NCBI GenBank assembly: GCA_019802505.1
Contig: JAFMOC010000032.1
Coordinates: 2,215,958 to 2,279,957, forward strand
Origin: Corydoras sp. C115
Taxonomy: Eukaryota > Chordata > Actinopteri > Siluriformes > Callichthyidae
Reading direction: 5' to 3'
DNA length: 64,000 nt
The translations under genes and the position numbers were made by a program. The notes under the pieces were generated by a model that ran no database searches, was not told the origin of the DNA, and worked only from the letters and a program-made list of their open reading frames with translations. Each line of letters opens with the position of its first letter. Positions within the stretch are counted from its first letter, which is position 1. Positions 29,201 through 37,279 of this stretch are shown piece after piece.

Positions 29201-30552
29201 TGATGAGTTCGCTCCACGCCCGCTGTACTAATCTGGAAGTACGTAATGCCTGGACTGGCGTGCCACTCGAACGAATGTACAGGTTTTTGTCGTCAGCGCG
29301 GTCATGATCTGCTTTCATTAATGCTCCTGATTTATGCCACAGCCTTGCAATTTTCCAATGGGCCTGAGGGGGTGGCAACCCCGCTCTGTCACTTCTATTA
29401 TTTAACACACAGATGCAGCTGTAATGGAAACTGACGGAGTCTACAGGGTATGGGGTATGAGCCATAAGAGGGAAAATCCTAGAACAGAGCAACAGTGATG
29501 TTTAAAGATTGGACCTGCTGGTTTTACGTGGCCGAACACGGAGAAGAACTATAACCTGAGAAAATAAGTATTATTTATTCGTATTGGATAATTTTTTGAG
29601 ATATCTGACAGGGGGCTTAGTGGTCGGCACATTCTCCTCTCAGCGTTAGAGATTCCCGGTTCGAATCCCCATCTGGATGGCGTTCCCATGTCCTCCCCGT
29701 GTTCGCGTGGGTTTCCTCGGGGTTCTCCGGTTTCCTCCCACAGTCCAAAAACGTGGATCAAGATCAATTGAGTTCTCCAAATTGCCCCATAGAGAGTGTG
29801 TCTGTGTGTGTGAGTGTGTGTCCAGTGATAGATTGGCGTCCTATCCTGGGTGTATCTGCCCAGCGCCCGAAACGTTCTCCCCTGGATGGGCAATGGGAAC
29901 CACCCCCCCCCCCCCGTGACCTTAATATAGGATAAAGCGGAAGATAATGAATGAATGAATGAATGACAGGGGGCGGCACGGTGGCTTAGTGGTCAGCATG
30001 TTCTCCTCTCAGCTCTAGGGATTCCCGGTTCGAACCCCAAACTGGGTGGAGTTTCCATGTTCTCCCCATGTCCACGTGGGTTTCCTCCCAGTTTTTCTCC
30101 GGTTTCCTCCCACAGTCCAAAAACGTGGATCAAGTCAATTGAGTTCTCCAAATTGCCCCATATAGAGTGTGAGTGAGTGTGTGTCCAGCGATGGATTGGC
30201 GTCCTGTCCTGGGACTATTATCCTTTATCCTCTATTAGGGTCGCGGGGGGGTTCCCCATGCCCATCCAGGGGAGAACGTCTCGGGCGCTGGGCAGATACA
30301 CCCAGGACAGGACGCCAATGTGATGTTAATTATGGCGGGGTGCAGTATTAGGGGGCAGTGCAGTCAGAGTGTTAATTATGTTAATTATGGCGGGGTGCAG
30401 GATTAGGGGGCAGTGCAGTGAGAGTGTTTGGAGTGGACCCGGCTGTAATCCGCAGTGAAGCGTGTAATGATGGTCTGTACCAGCGCGGTCGCTCTGCCGA
30501 TGCCCTGCGCCGCGGCGGACAAGACGATCACTTTTCCCTCCAGTCGGCCCAT
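18387..30552 (-). CDS. bdh2: 3-hydroxybutyrate dehydrogenase type 2 (BDH2/DHRS6), complete spliced gene
   Basis: Nine minus-strand exons (30481-30552, 27986-28064, 25659-25755, 23845-23953, 23619-23679, 21113-21226, 19452-19510, 19187-19279, 18387-18440) join into 738 nt, 245 aa plus stop, exactly the human BDH2 length. It is a classical short-chain dehydrogenase with a Rossmann fold: the cofactor loop is AAAQGIG (residues 13-19) and the NNAG-type motif is NVAG (80-83). The catalytic S133, Y147 and K151 and the arginines R144, R188 and R205 of the human active site all keep their positions. The human enzyme is cytosolic and NAD-dependent. It has been described as a 3-hydroxybutyrate dehydrogenase, linked to 2,5-dihydroxybenzoate/iron handling, and more recently assigned 4-oxo-L-proline reductase activity. 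Introns are filled with SINEs, but no exon is hit. Confidence 0.97.
18737..19078 (-). repeat. Family A SINE with 15-bp TSD
   Basis: GCTTACTATATTAAT at 18722-18736 and 19079-19093, in the last bdh2 intron. Confidence 0.93.
19187..19279 (-). CDS. bdh2: bdh2 coding exon 8
   Basis: Residues 198-228: ALKDFMARQKTGRMCTAEEV..., ending VYLASDE, with R205. The acceptor is TTGCAG|GCTTTA and the donor GATGAG|GTGAGT. Confidence 0.97.
19452..19510 (-). CDS. bdh2: bdh2 coding exon 7
   Basis: Residues 178 (split) to 197: TVDTPSLRERIQAQPNPEQ, with R188. The acceptor is GTGCAG|GAACTG and the donor GAGCAG|GTATGA. Confidence 0.96.
19515..20027. other. AT-rich bdh2 intron
   Basis: Only A/T-rich low complexity. 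19570-19640 faintly resembles an antisense retroelement tail. Confidence 0.4.
20028..20222. repeat. (AT)n followed by (ATT)n
   Basis: About 31 AT units to 20089, then interrupted ATT repeats to the SINE at 20223. Confidence 0.95.
20223..20570 (+). repeat. Family A SINE in an (ATT)n tract
   Basis: TTATTATTACTG-type sequence on both sides. Confidence 0.88.
20640..20818 (+). repeat. Retroelement 3' tail fragment (LINE-like)
   Basis: ACCGCGGTACAGCGCGGAACG, then AATTTCGATTACTTTG and TTGACAATAAAGCC, the style of fish non-LTR element 3' ends. No reverse transcriptase ORF is present. Confidence 0.45.
21113..21226 (-). CDS. bdh2: bdh2 coding exon 6 (catalytic Tyr/Lys)
   Basis: Residues 140 (split) to 177: VVNRCVYSTSKAAVIGLTKS..., with R144, Y147 and K151, ending RCNCICPG. 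The acceptor is CTTAG|GTGTTG and the donor CCCTG|GTACGC. Confidence 0.97.
21232..21497 (-). repeat. Family C element
   Basis: The block order is the reverse of 9425-9678 at first (TTTGTAGTTCTACAATTCC...). It then ends with ATGGTAAGTGGAGAAAATAG and GCGTGTCCGAACGTTTAAC. Confidence 0.6.
21500..21855 (-). repeat. Family A SINE, trimer unit 1
   Basis: Tail ATTCATCCATTCATTATC; it ends CCACCCCAGCATAA before the next copy. Confidence 0.9.
21865..22208 (-). repeat. Family A SINE, trimer unit 2
   Basis: Shares the diagnostic CCAGGAGAGGGCGCC and TTGACCTTGATCC with unit 3; it ends GCCGCCCCAGCACAA. Confidence 0.9.
22218..22562 (-). repeat. Family A SINE, trimer unit 3
   Basis: Ends CCGCCCCAGGTACTTTAT, which matches CAGGTAATTTAT at the left edge of unit 1 with one mismatch, as a single target duplication. 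Confidence 0.9.
22563..22875. other. bdh2 intron unique sequence
   Basis: No feature recognised. Confidence 0.5.
22876..23595. repeat. Composite of three family A pieces
   Basis: + copy 22876-23190, short - core 23200-23280, + copy 23280-23595. Confidence 0.86.
23619..23679 (-). CDS. bdh2: bdh2 coding exon 5 (catalytic Ser)
   Basis: Residues 120-139 plus one base: MLARKSGNIINMSSVASSIK, with catalytic S133. The acceptor is ACTCAG|ATGCTG and the donor TAAAG|GTATGA. A SINE tail begins less than 40 bp past the donor. Confidence 0.97.
23845..23953 (-). CDS. bdh2: bdh2 coding exon 4
   Basis: Residues 84-119: FVHHGNILECEDADWDFTMN followed by LNVRSMYLMIKAFLPK. The acceptor is TCTCAG|GTTTGT and the donor CCCAAG|GTCAGC. 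Confidence 0.97.
24144..24491 (+). repeat. Family A SINE, duplicated with flank (first)
   Basis: Preceded by TTTTCTGTTTAAATGTTTGG (24117 on), which recurs before the next copy. Confidence 0.87.
24516..24830 (+). repeat. Family A SINE, duplicated with flank (second)
   Basis: Preceded by TTTTCTGTTTAAATGGTTGG. The G-run/tail junction is deleted (TCTATCTGCCCCGCGACCC). Confidence 0.86.
24915..25199. repeat. Family A chimera
   Basis: - copy (24915-25174) switching at CATGGAAACGGAAGATAATG into a + tail. Confidence 0.85.
25213..25515 (-). repeat. Family A SINE
   Basis: A short deletion removes the start of GGAAACCGGAGAACC; it ends CTAACCACTT without the last head bases. Confidence 0.86.
25659..25755 (-). 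CDS. bdh2: bdh2 coding exon 3
   Basis: Residues 51 (split) to 82 plus two bases: IETRVVDVTKKEQVDAL... to DVLFNVAG. The acceptor is GTTCAG|GAATCG and the donor GCCGG|GTAATG. The 153-bp tandem array lies in the intron upstream of this exon. Confidence 0.96.
25892..27295 (+). repeat. Nine-unit 153-bp tandem array of a tRNA-like SINE (family B)
   Basis: Units start at 25892, 26045, 26198, 26351, 26504, 26657, 26810, 26963 and 27116, an exact 153-bp spacing. Each has an A-box-like TGGCTCAGTGGTTGGGGTG (degenerate GGGAAAGTGGTCAGG in units six and eight) and a B-box-like GGTTCAAATCC. Only the last unit continues into the SINE 3' part and tail (GGATAAAAGCGTCCAATAAATGACC). It lies antisense in a bdh2 intron. 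Confidence 0.92.
27581..27905 (+). repeat. Family A SINE, 5'-truncated
   Basis: Starts at the B box region; GGGATTCCCGG is partly doubled. Confidence 0.86.
27986..28064 (-). CDS. bdh2: bdh2 coding exon 2
   Basis: Residues 25-50 plus one base: AFAKEGAQVVATDVNGDKLK..., the second beta strand of the Rossmann fold, with the acidic residue that selects NAD. The acceptor is ACGCAG|GCC and the donor TTTCAG|GTAGTG. Confidence 0.96.
28125..28455 (+). repeat. Family A SINE, cluster member 1
   Basis: ATGTTAAGAAAC occurs at 28113-28124, 28456-28467 and 28937-28948, the target copied for this insertion and again for the next block. Confidence 0.9.
28468..28588 (+). repeat. Family A SINE, cluster member 2, internally deleted
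   Basis: The head jumps at CTAGGGATTCATGGGGAATCC to the tail. Confidence 0.87.
28600..28936 (+). repeat. Family A SINE, cluster member 3
   Basis: Head variant GTGACGTAGTGGTGAGCAC; intact afterwards. Confidence 0.88.
28970..29600. promoter_or_regulatory. Candidate conserved noncoding block in bdh2 intron 1
   Basis: About 500 bp of repeat-free, GC-balanced sequence with TTTCATTAATGCTCCTGATT, CCAATCAAACGCCG and CTTGCAATTTTCCAATGGGC. There is no long ORF in any frame. It has the texture of a regulatory element. Confidence 0.35.
29616..29963 (+). repeat. Family A SINE
   Basis: TGACAGGGGG at 29606-29615 and 29964-29973. Its head starts inside the A box. Confidence 0.88.
29974..30318. repeat. Inverted chimera, family A
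   Basis: + copy to 30216, then - tail half from TCCTTTATCCTCTATTAGGG. The outer GTCCTGTCCTGG/CCAGGACAGGAC pair forms the arms. Confidence 0.87.
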
Positions 30553-30563
30553 TTTCAGATTAT
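30481..30563 (-). CDS. bdh2: bdh2 coding exon 1 (CDS from 30552)
   Basis: Residues 1-24 (MGRLEGKVIVLSAAAQGIGR...). The acceptor TTTGCAG|ATAATC at 30563 leaves 11 bases of 5'UTR, so an upstream noncoding exon exists that I could not place. The Kozak context is AAAATGG. The donor is GCGCTG|GTACAG, phase 0. Confidence 0.96.
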
Positions 30564-30615
30564 CTGCAAAGAAAAGACAAATTAACAACAAATTAAAGAA
30601 CAAATTAAATAACAG

Positions 30616-31203
30616 AGGGTAGTGGTTAGCACGTCCGCCTCTCAGCGATAGAGATTCCCGGTTCGAATCCCAATCTGGGTGGAGTTTCCATGTTATATAC
30701 GTATAGAGTGTGTATGTGTGCGTGTCTGTGTGTGTGAGTGTGTGCCCAGCGATAGATTGGCGCCATGTGCTGGGTGTATCTGCGCATTCATTCATTATCT
30801 TCTGCTTTATCCTATATTAGGTTCGGGGGGGGGGGGGGTTCCCTATGCCCATCCAGGGGAGAACGTTTCGGGCGCTGGGCAGATACACCCAGGACAGGGC
30901 GCCAATCTGTCGCTGGGCACACACTCACACACTTTTTGGACTGTGGGAGGAAACCGGAGAACCCGGAGGAAACCCACGCGGACACGGGGAGAACATGGAA
31001 ATTCCACTTCACGAAACTTCGAAATTTGGAGAACTCAATTGACTTGATCCATGTTTTTGGACTGTGGGAGGAAACCGGAGAACCTGGAGGAAACCCATGC
31101 AGACACGGGGAGAACATGGAAACTCCACCCAGATGGGGATTCGAACCGGGAAACCCTAGTGCTGAGAGGAGAACATGTTAAACCACTAAGCCACCGTGCC
31201 ACC
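30616..31203. repeat. Composite of family A pieces
   Basis: + fragment 30616-30785, - fragment 30786-31010, then a further - fragment 31020-31203, with GAACCCGGAGGAAACCC repeated. It begins 53 bp upstream of bdh2 exon 1. Confidence 0.85.
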
Positions 31204-31259
31204 ATATAGAATATTTAACTATAAATATGATATAGAAATATATGTATATACAGTATATT

Positions 31260-31623
31260 CATTCATTCATTATCTCCCGCTTTATCCTTATGGGTCCTAT
31301 TAGGGTCGCGGGGAGGGGGGGGGGTTCCCCATGCCCATCCAGGGGAGAACGTCTCGGGCACTGGGCAGATACACCCAGGACAGGGCGCCAATCTATTGCT
31401 GGGCACACACTCACTCACACAGACACACTCTATATGGGGCAATTTGGAGAATTCAATTGACTTGATCCATGTTTTTGGACTGTGGGAGGAAACCGGAGAA
31501 CCCGGAGGAAACCCACGCGGACACGGGGAGGACATGGAAACTCCACCCAGATGGGGATTCGAACCGGGAATCCCTAGTGCTGAGAGGAGAACATGCCAAC
31601 CACTAAGACACCGTGCCGCCCAT
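31260..31623 (-). repeat. Family A SINE with 14-bp TSD
   Basis: ATATACAGTATATT at 31246-31259 and 31624-31637. Confidence 0.92.
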
Positions 31624-31639
31624 ATATACAGTATATTAA

Positions 31640-32043
31640 AAAAATATATATATATACACACACACTATATATAAAGTAGTATAGAATAGATATAAATATA
31701 GAATATAAAATATAAATATAGCAGCATATAATAGCGTATAACGGAACATGTGAGATGAGATGATGAGGTATTTTGGTGGAGTGATGATAACGTGTGTGAA
31801 CATCTTGTTAGATGGAGTTTGTGAGTCTTACAGCTTCTGCGTGTCTGCCACTCATACGTGGCTTATCTCATTGGATGTTGAAGGTGGATGGTAATGTTCT
31901 TCAGCATCTAAAAAATATATATATATATCGCGGAACGTTTGATTGCTGAACTAAAAGTTTCTAAATGGCGAACAGATGAAATTTCCACCAGGCAGCCAGG
32001 CGACGAAAAAAATAATTTAAAAAATCGTATCCATGGCAACAGC

Positions 32044-32084
<41 letters not shown>

Positions 32085-32240
32085 CCACCTGAGCACAAAG
32101 AGGGCAGCCAGAAGTTTAAGAGTGATTTTTCTCCCCGTCCCCGTCGAGTGGAAGAACCCTTGACGGTACAGAGTGTGACGTGTGAAGTGCTCGTGAGGAG
32201 GGAAGGCTGGGATTAGAGGACCGGAGTGAAGTTCGTAGAG
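31640..32240. other. Region upstream of bdh2
   Basis: AT-rich, then a patch with CCATGGCAAC (RFX-like) near 32031 and the poly-T. It may hold the bdh2 promoter; the minus-strand CCAATGAGATAAGCC near 31870 is a possible CCAAT box. Confidence 0.3.
32047..32084. repeat. Poly-T tract
   Basis: About 38 T in a row with no recognisable element beside it. Confidence 0.95.
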
Positions 32241-32299
32241 AGGGTTAATCTGCAGACACGTCTCAGTCAGCCCCGTACACGGATTGTCGGTTCTGTTGG

Positions 32300-32640
32300 T
32301 TCTCTGTTGGTCAGGAGCATCACAGAACAGGTATCATTTGGGTGGTGGATTGTTTATGGTCGGTTCTGCAGTGACACTGATGTGGTGAGGGGGGGGGTTA
32401 GTGCAGCATTTAAACACCTCAGTGACACTGCTGGGATAGGAACAATGCACCCACCAAATAACCCCTGCTCTGTGGTGGTACTATTGGGGTTCTGAGCATT
32501 AGAACAGAGAACACAGTATGTACTGTAGAACACGAACAGATGGACTACAGAATGTGATTGTAGAACTACAAAGTCCATCTTTACAGGACGTGGAACTGAG
32601 AACACGTCTCCAAACTTTTAACACTTACTGTTCGGCCAAG
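32300..32640 (+). repeat. Family C element
   Basis: Near-complete interior: GTCAGGAGCATCACAGAACAG, TGGTGGATTG, CACTGATGTGGTGAGG, ACCAAATAACCCCTGC, ending CGTCTCCAAACTTTTAAC. Confidence 0.7.
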
Positions 32641-32642
32641 AG

Positions 32643-32769
32643 GGCGGCACGGTGGCTTTAGTGGTTTGGCATGTTCTCCTCTCAAACGTGGATCAAGGTC
32701 AGTTGAGTTCTCCAAATTGCCCCATATAGAGTGTGTTTGTGTGAGTGAGTGTGTGTCCAGCGATGGATT

Positions 32770-32838
<69 letters not shown>
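32643..32838 (+). repeat. Family A fragment ending in a 64-base C run
   Basis: The head jumps at CTCTCAAACGTGGATC, and GGATTGGCG runs straight into poly-C. Confidence 0.86.
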
Positions 32839-32840
<2 letters not shown>

Positions 32841-32844
32841 AGAG

Positions 32845-33142
32845 GGCGGCACGGTGGCTTAGTGGTTTGGCATGTTCTCCTCTCAGCACTAGGGATTCCC
32901 GGTTCGAATCCCCATCTGGGTTTCCATGTCCTCCCCGTGTCCGCGTGGGTTTCCTCCGGGTTCTCCGGTTTCCTCCCACAGTCCAAAAACATGGATGAAG
33001 TCAATTGAGTTCTCCAAATTGCCCCATATAGAGTGTGTCTGTGTGAGTGAGTGAGTGTCCAGCGATAGATTGGCGCCCTGTCCTGGGTGTATCTGCCCAG
33101 CGCCCGAAATGTTCTCCACTGGATGGGCATGGGAAACCCCCC
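32845..33142 (+). repeat. Family A SINE, tail missing
   Basis: Complete head, ends GGGAAACCCCCCGTAG. Confidence 0.87.
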
Positions 33143-33149
33143 GTAGTAC

Positions 33150-33440
33150 ATAGTACAACCCCAGTGGTACTATTGGGGTTCTGATCATTAGAACAGAGTA
33201 AAGGGGATCTACGTATACAGTATGTACTGTGGAACATCTGTGTTCTTTGTGTTTGTTAGTCCCCTGTTGGTTCTCTGTTCTCTGTTGGTCAGGAGCATCA
33301 CAGAACAGGTATCATTTGGGTGGTGGATTGTTGATGGTCAGTTCTGCAGTGACACTGATGTGGTGAGGGGGGGTTTAGTGCAGCATTTAAACACCTCAGT
33401 GACACTGCTGGGATAGGACTAAATAAGCCCTGCTCTATAG
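33150..33440 (+). repeat. Family C fragments, rearranged
   Basis: A GTGGTACTATTGGGGTTCTG block followed by the upstream-type block GTTCTTTGTGTTTGTTAGTC and CACTGATGTGGTGAGG, so the normal order is swapped. Confidence 0.6.
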
Positions 33441-33445
33441 AGATA

Positions 33446-34076
33446 TTCATTCATTATCTTCCGCTTTATCCTCTATTAGGGTCGCGGGGGGTTCCCCATG
33501 CCCATCCAGGGGAGAACGTTTAGGGCGCTGGGCAGATACACCCAGGACAGGGGGGCAATCTATCGCTGGGCACACACTCACTCACACAGACACACTCTAT
33601 ATGGGGCAATTTGGAGAACTCAATTAACTTGATTCATGTTTTTTTGGACTGTGGGAGGAAACCGGAGAACCCGGAGGAAACCCACGCGGACACGGGGAGA
33701 ACATGGAAACTCCACCCAGATGGGGATTCGAACCGGGAATCCCTAGAGCTGAGAGGAGAACATGCCAACGCGGAGGGGTTCCCCATGTCCATCCAGGGGA
33801 GAACGTTTCGGGCGCTGGGCAGATACACCCAGGACAGGGCGCCAATCCATCGCTGGGCACACACTCACTCACACAGACACACTCTATATGGGGCAATTTG
33901 GAGAATTCAATTGACTTGATCCATGTTTTTGGACTGTGGGAGGAAACCGGAGAACCCGGAGGAAACCCACGCAGACACGGGGAGAACATGGAAACTCCAC
34001 CCAGATGGGGACTCGAACCGGGAATCCCTAGTGCTGAGAGGAGAACATGCTAAACCACTAAGCCACCGTGCCTCCT
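33446..34076 (-). repeat. Family A dimer
   Basis: Copy 33446-33769 runs into copy 33770-34076 at CATGCCAACGCGGAGGGG. TAGAGATATT and TAGAAATATT flank the pair. Confidence 0.88.
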
Positions 34077-34320
34077 GTAGAAATATTATTTTAATAAACG
34101 CAGAACCTTTTTGGCGGCAGTCCGGCCGGTCACGTGACCCGGTCACCTGCTTCCAGACGGGCGGCACAAAGAAAGTCACATGTTTGTTTGATTCTAACAC
34201 ACACGCCGCTGAAGAGCGCGCATTAAAAACTAACTTTTAAAAATGAAATCGTTTAGAAAACAGAATCAAAACAAACGAAGTGAATAAAGCAGCGTTATTA
34301 AACACTCTGAGACAACTCAC

Positions 34321-34389
34321 TGCCAAAGTTCAGCACAGGATCCTCAACGCTAACGGCCTGCGTGTCAAAATAAAAGTCCTGTCTGTCCG
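34321..34389 (-). other. Unidentified candidate exon (69 bp, open)
   Basis: The minus strand has a strong acceptor (CACGTTTTCAG|CGGACAG) and donor (TTGGCA|GTGAGT) enclosing 69 bases open in one frame. The translation is DRQDFYFDTQAVSVEDPVLN then FG. It lies upstream of bdh2, where human has CENPE on the same strand, but I do not recognise the peptide as CENP-E. It could also be an upstream bdh2 exon or chance. Confidence 0.3.
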
Positions 34390-34424
34390 CTGAAAACGTG
34401 AAGGTTTATATAATAATGTTTTAA

Positions 34425-34751
34425 GCATGTTCTCCTCTCAGCACTAGGGATTCCCGGTTCGAATCCCCATCTGGGTGGAGTTTCCACGTTCTCCCCGTGT
34501 CTGCGTAGGTTTCCTCCGGGTTCTCCGGTTTCCTCCCACAGTCCAAAAACATGGATCAAGTCAATTGAGTTCTCCAAATTGCCCCATATAGAGTGAGTGT
34601 GTGTGAGTGAGTGTGTGCCCAGCGATAGGTTGGCGCCCTGTCCGGGGTGTATCTGCCCAGCGCCCGAAACGTTCTCCCCTGGATGGGCATGGGGAACCCC
34701 CCCCCGCGACCCTAATAGAGGATAAAGCGGAAAAAAATGGATGGATGGATA
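34425..34751 (+). repeat. Family A SINE, 5'-truncated
   Basis: Starts GCATGTTCTCC; tail AAAAAAATGGATGGATGGAT. Confidence 0.87.
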
Positions 34752-34784
34752 ATAATAATAATAATTAATTAATTAATTAATTAA

Positions 34785-35053
34785 TTATCTTCCACTTTAT
34801 CCTCTATTAGGGTCGCGCGGGGGGGGGGGGGGGGGTTCCCCATCCAGAGGAGAACGTTTCGGGCGCTGGGCAGATACACCCAGGACAGGGTGCCAATCCA
34901 TCACTGGGCACACACTCACTCACACAGACACACTCTATATGGGGCAATTTGGAGAACTCAGTTGACCTTGATCCATGTTTTTGGACTGTGGGAGGAAACC
35001 GGAGAACCCGGAGGAAACCCACACGGACACGGGGAGGACATGGAAACTCCACA
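34785..35053 (-). repeat. Family A SINE, head missing
   Basis: Tail ATTATCTTCCACTTTATCC; it stops at GAAACTCCAC. Confidence 0.87.
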
Positions 35054-35194
35054 CATCATGTCACATCATTTAAAAAACATCTTGAGAACTTTGAGGAACC
35101 AGAGTTCTGAACTGTTATTTTGTCATTTCAACGCCACTCACTCACATTCAATTGAACACAGCTGTTTCTAATTAACATTCTCATTGTTTGTTCT

Positions 35195-35199
<5 letters not shown>

Positions 35200-35258
<59 letters not shown>
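35200..35258. repeat. (CA)n microsatellite
   Basis: About 29 CA units. Confidence 0.95.
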
Positions 35259-35260
<2 letters not shown>

Positions 35261-35585
35261 TGTATATATGTATATTCATATTTATTTGAAGGTCATCCAG
35301 GTGAGCTACACAGGTGAGCCTCCTCTATGTTTTATTTCTTGTTGTGTTTACAGTATGGTGTTTTATTCTCTATTTAACTTTATAACTCTATTTATTTATG
35401 TTTAGTCATCATTCACCTGTGTTTAGAAAGATGCAACACAAAGACCGTCAAAATGTTAAATTTAGCACAAACTAAAATATAACTTATAGTTAAATAAAGA
35501 TTATAATAAAGTTTTTATGCTGATATATTTTTCCTGTTACAGTGTGTATACAATTTAGAGTTTTTTGAGTGTCTATGTTTGTATA

Positions 35586-35587
<2 letters not shown>

Positions 35588-35623
<36 letters not shown>
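35588..35623. repeat. (GT)n microsatellite
   Basis: About 17 GT units next to a family C element. Confidence 0.95.
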
Positions 35624-35625
<2 letters not shown>

Positions 35626-35639
35626 GCAGTATTATGTTT

Positions 35640-35905
35640 TTGCTCCATCATCTATTTCCTCCACTTATCATATAGCTGGACTTTGTAGTTTTATAATTGC
35701 AGACTGTAGAACATCTGTGTTCTTTGTGTTTGTTAGTCCCCTGTTGGTTCTCTGTTCTCTGTTGATCAGGAGCATCACAGAACAGGTATCATTTGGGTGG
35801 TGGATTGTTGATTGTCGGTTCTGCAGTGACACTGATGTGGTGAGGGGGGTTTTAGTGCAGCATTTAAACACCTCAGTGACACTGCTGGGATAGGACTAAG
35901 TTGCG
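35640..35905 (+). repeat. Family C element, 5' half
   Basis: From TTTGCTCCATCATCTATTTCC through TAGCTGGACTTTGTAG to CACTGCTGGGATAGGACTAA. Confidence 0.65.
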
Positions 35906-35932
35906 ATGAATTTTCCGTATCCGTCCAGGACC

Positions 35933-35935
<3 letters not shown>

Positions 35936-35990
<55 letters not shown>
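35936..35990. repeat. (ATT)n microsatellite
   Basis: About 18 ATT units, followed by A/T-rich sequence to 36190 with no gene seen. Confidence 0.95.
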
Positions 35991-36190
35991 TTAATAATCT
36001 TTTTATTGTTTTTAAACATTAAACCACAACACAAAAGACATATATACATAAAGAAATAATGATTAGAGGTACTGTAATAATTACATAAAAAAATAAAGAC
36101 AACACGCAAGTTTATAATAATCAATAACATAAAATAATAAACAAAAAATGTAAAGAAATAAAATAAAAAAATCAAGAAGTAAATAGAAGA

Positions 36191-36547
36191 TCGGTGGCTT
36201 AGTGGTTTAGCATGTTCTCCTCTCAGTGCTAGGGATTCCCGGTTCGAATCCCCATCTGGGTGGAGTTTCCACGTTCTCCCCGTGTCTGTGTGGGTTTCCT
36301 CCGGGTTCTCCGGTTTCCTCCCACAGTCCAAAAACATGGATCAAGTCAATTGAGTTCTCCAAATTGCCCCATATACAATGTGGCTGTGTGAGTGAGTGTG
36401 TGCCCAGCAATGGATTGGCGTCCTGTCCTGGGTGTATCTGCCCAGCGCCTGAGACGTTCTCCCCTGGATGGGCATGGGGAACACCTTCCCCCCCCTCCCC
36501 CGCAACCCTAATAGAAGATAAAGCAGAAGATAATGAATGAATATATA
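36191..36547 (+). repeat. Family A SINE, trimer unit 1
   Basis: Ends GAATGAATATATAAGG. Confidence 0.9.
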
Positions 36548-36927
36548 AGGCGGCACGGTGGCTTAGTGGTTGGCATGTTCTCCTCTCAGCGCTAGGGATT
36601 CCCGGTTTGAATCCCCATCATCCCCATTTGAATCCCCATCATGGAGTTTCCACGTTCTCCCCTTGTCCGCGTGGGTTTCCTCCGGGTTCTCCGGTTTCCT
36701 CCACACAGTCCAAAAACATGGATCAAGTCAATTGAGTTCTCCAAATTGCCCCATATAGAGTGTGTTTGTGTGAGTGAGTGTGTGCCCAGCGATGGATTGG
36801 CACCCTGTCCTGGGTGTATCTGCCCAGCGCCCGAGGTGTTCTCCCCTGGATGGGCATGGGGAAACCCCCCCCCCCCCCCCCGCAACCCTAATAAAGGATA
36901 AAGCGGAAGATAATGAATGAATATATA
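36548..36927 (+). repeat. Family A SINE, trimer unit 2
   Basis: Ends with the same GAATGAATATATAAGG. CATCCCCATTTGAATCC is an internal B-box duplication. Confidence 0.9.
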
Positions 36928-37279
36928 AGGCGGCACGGTGGCTTAGTGGTTGGCATGTTCTCCTCTCAGCACTAGGGATTCCCGGTTCAAATCCCCATCT
37001 GGGTGGAGTTTCCACGTTCTCCCCGTGTCCGCGTGGGTTTCCTCCGGGTTCTCCGGTTTCCTCCCACAGTCCAAAAACATGGATCAAGTCAATTGAATTC
37101 TCCAAATTGCCCCATATAGAGTGTGTTTGTGTGAGTGAGTGTGTGCCCAGCGATGGATTGGCACCCTGTCCTGGGTGTATCTGCCCAGCGCCCGAATCGT
37201 TCTCCCCTGGATGGGCATGGGGAACCCCCCCCCCTATAATAGAGGATAAAGCAGAAGATAATGGATGAATGATTGAATG
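36928..37279 (+). repeat. Family A SINE, trimer unit 3
   Basis: Full head; tail GATGAATGATTGAATG. Confidence 0.9.

Noticed and set aside
31939..32163. Plus-strand ORF through the poly-T (poly-Phe)
   Set aside because: Homopolymer artefact.
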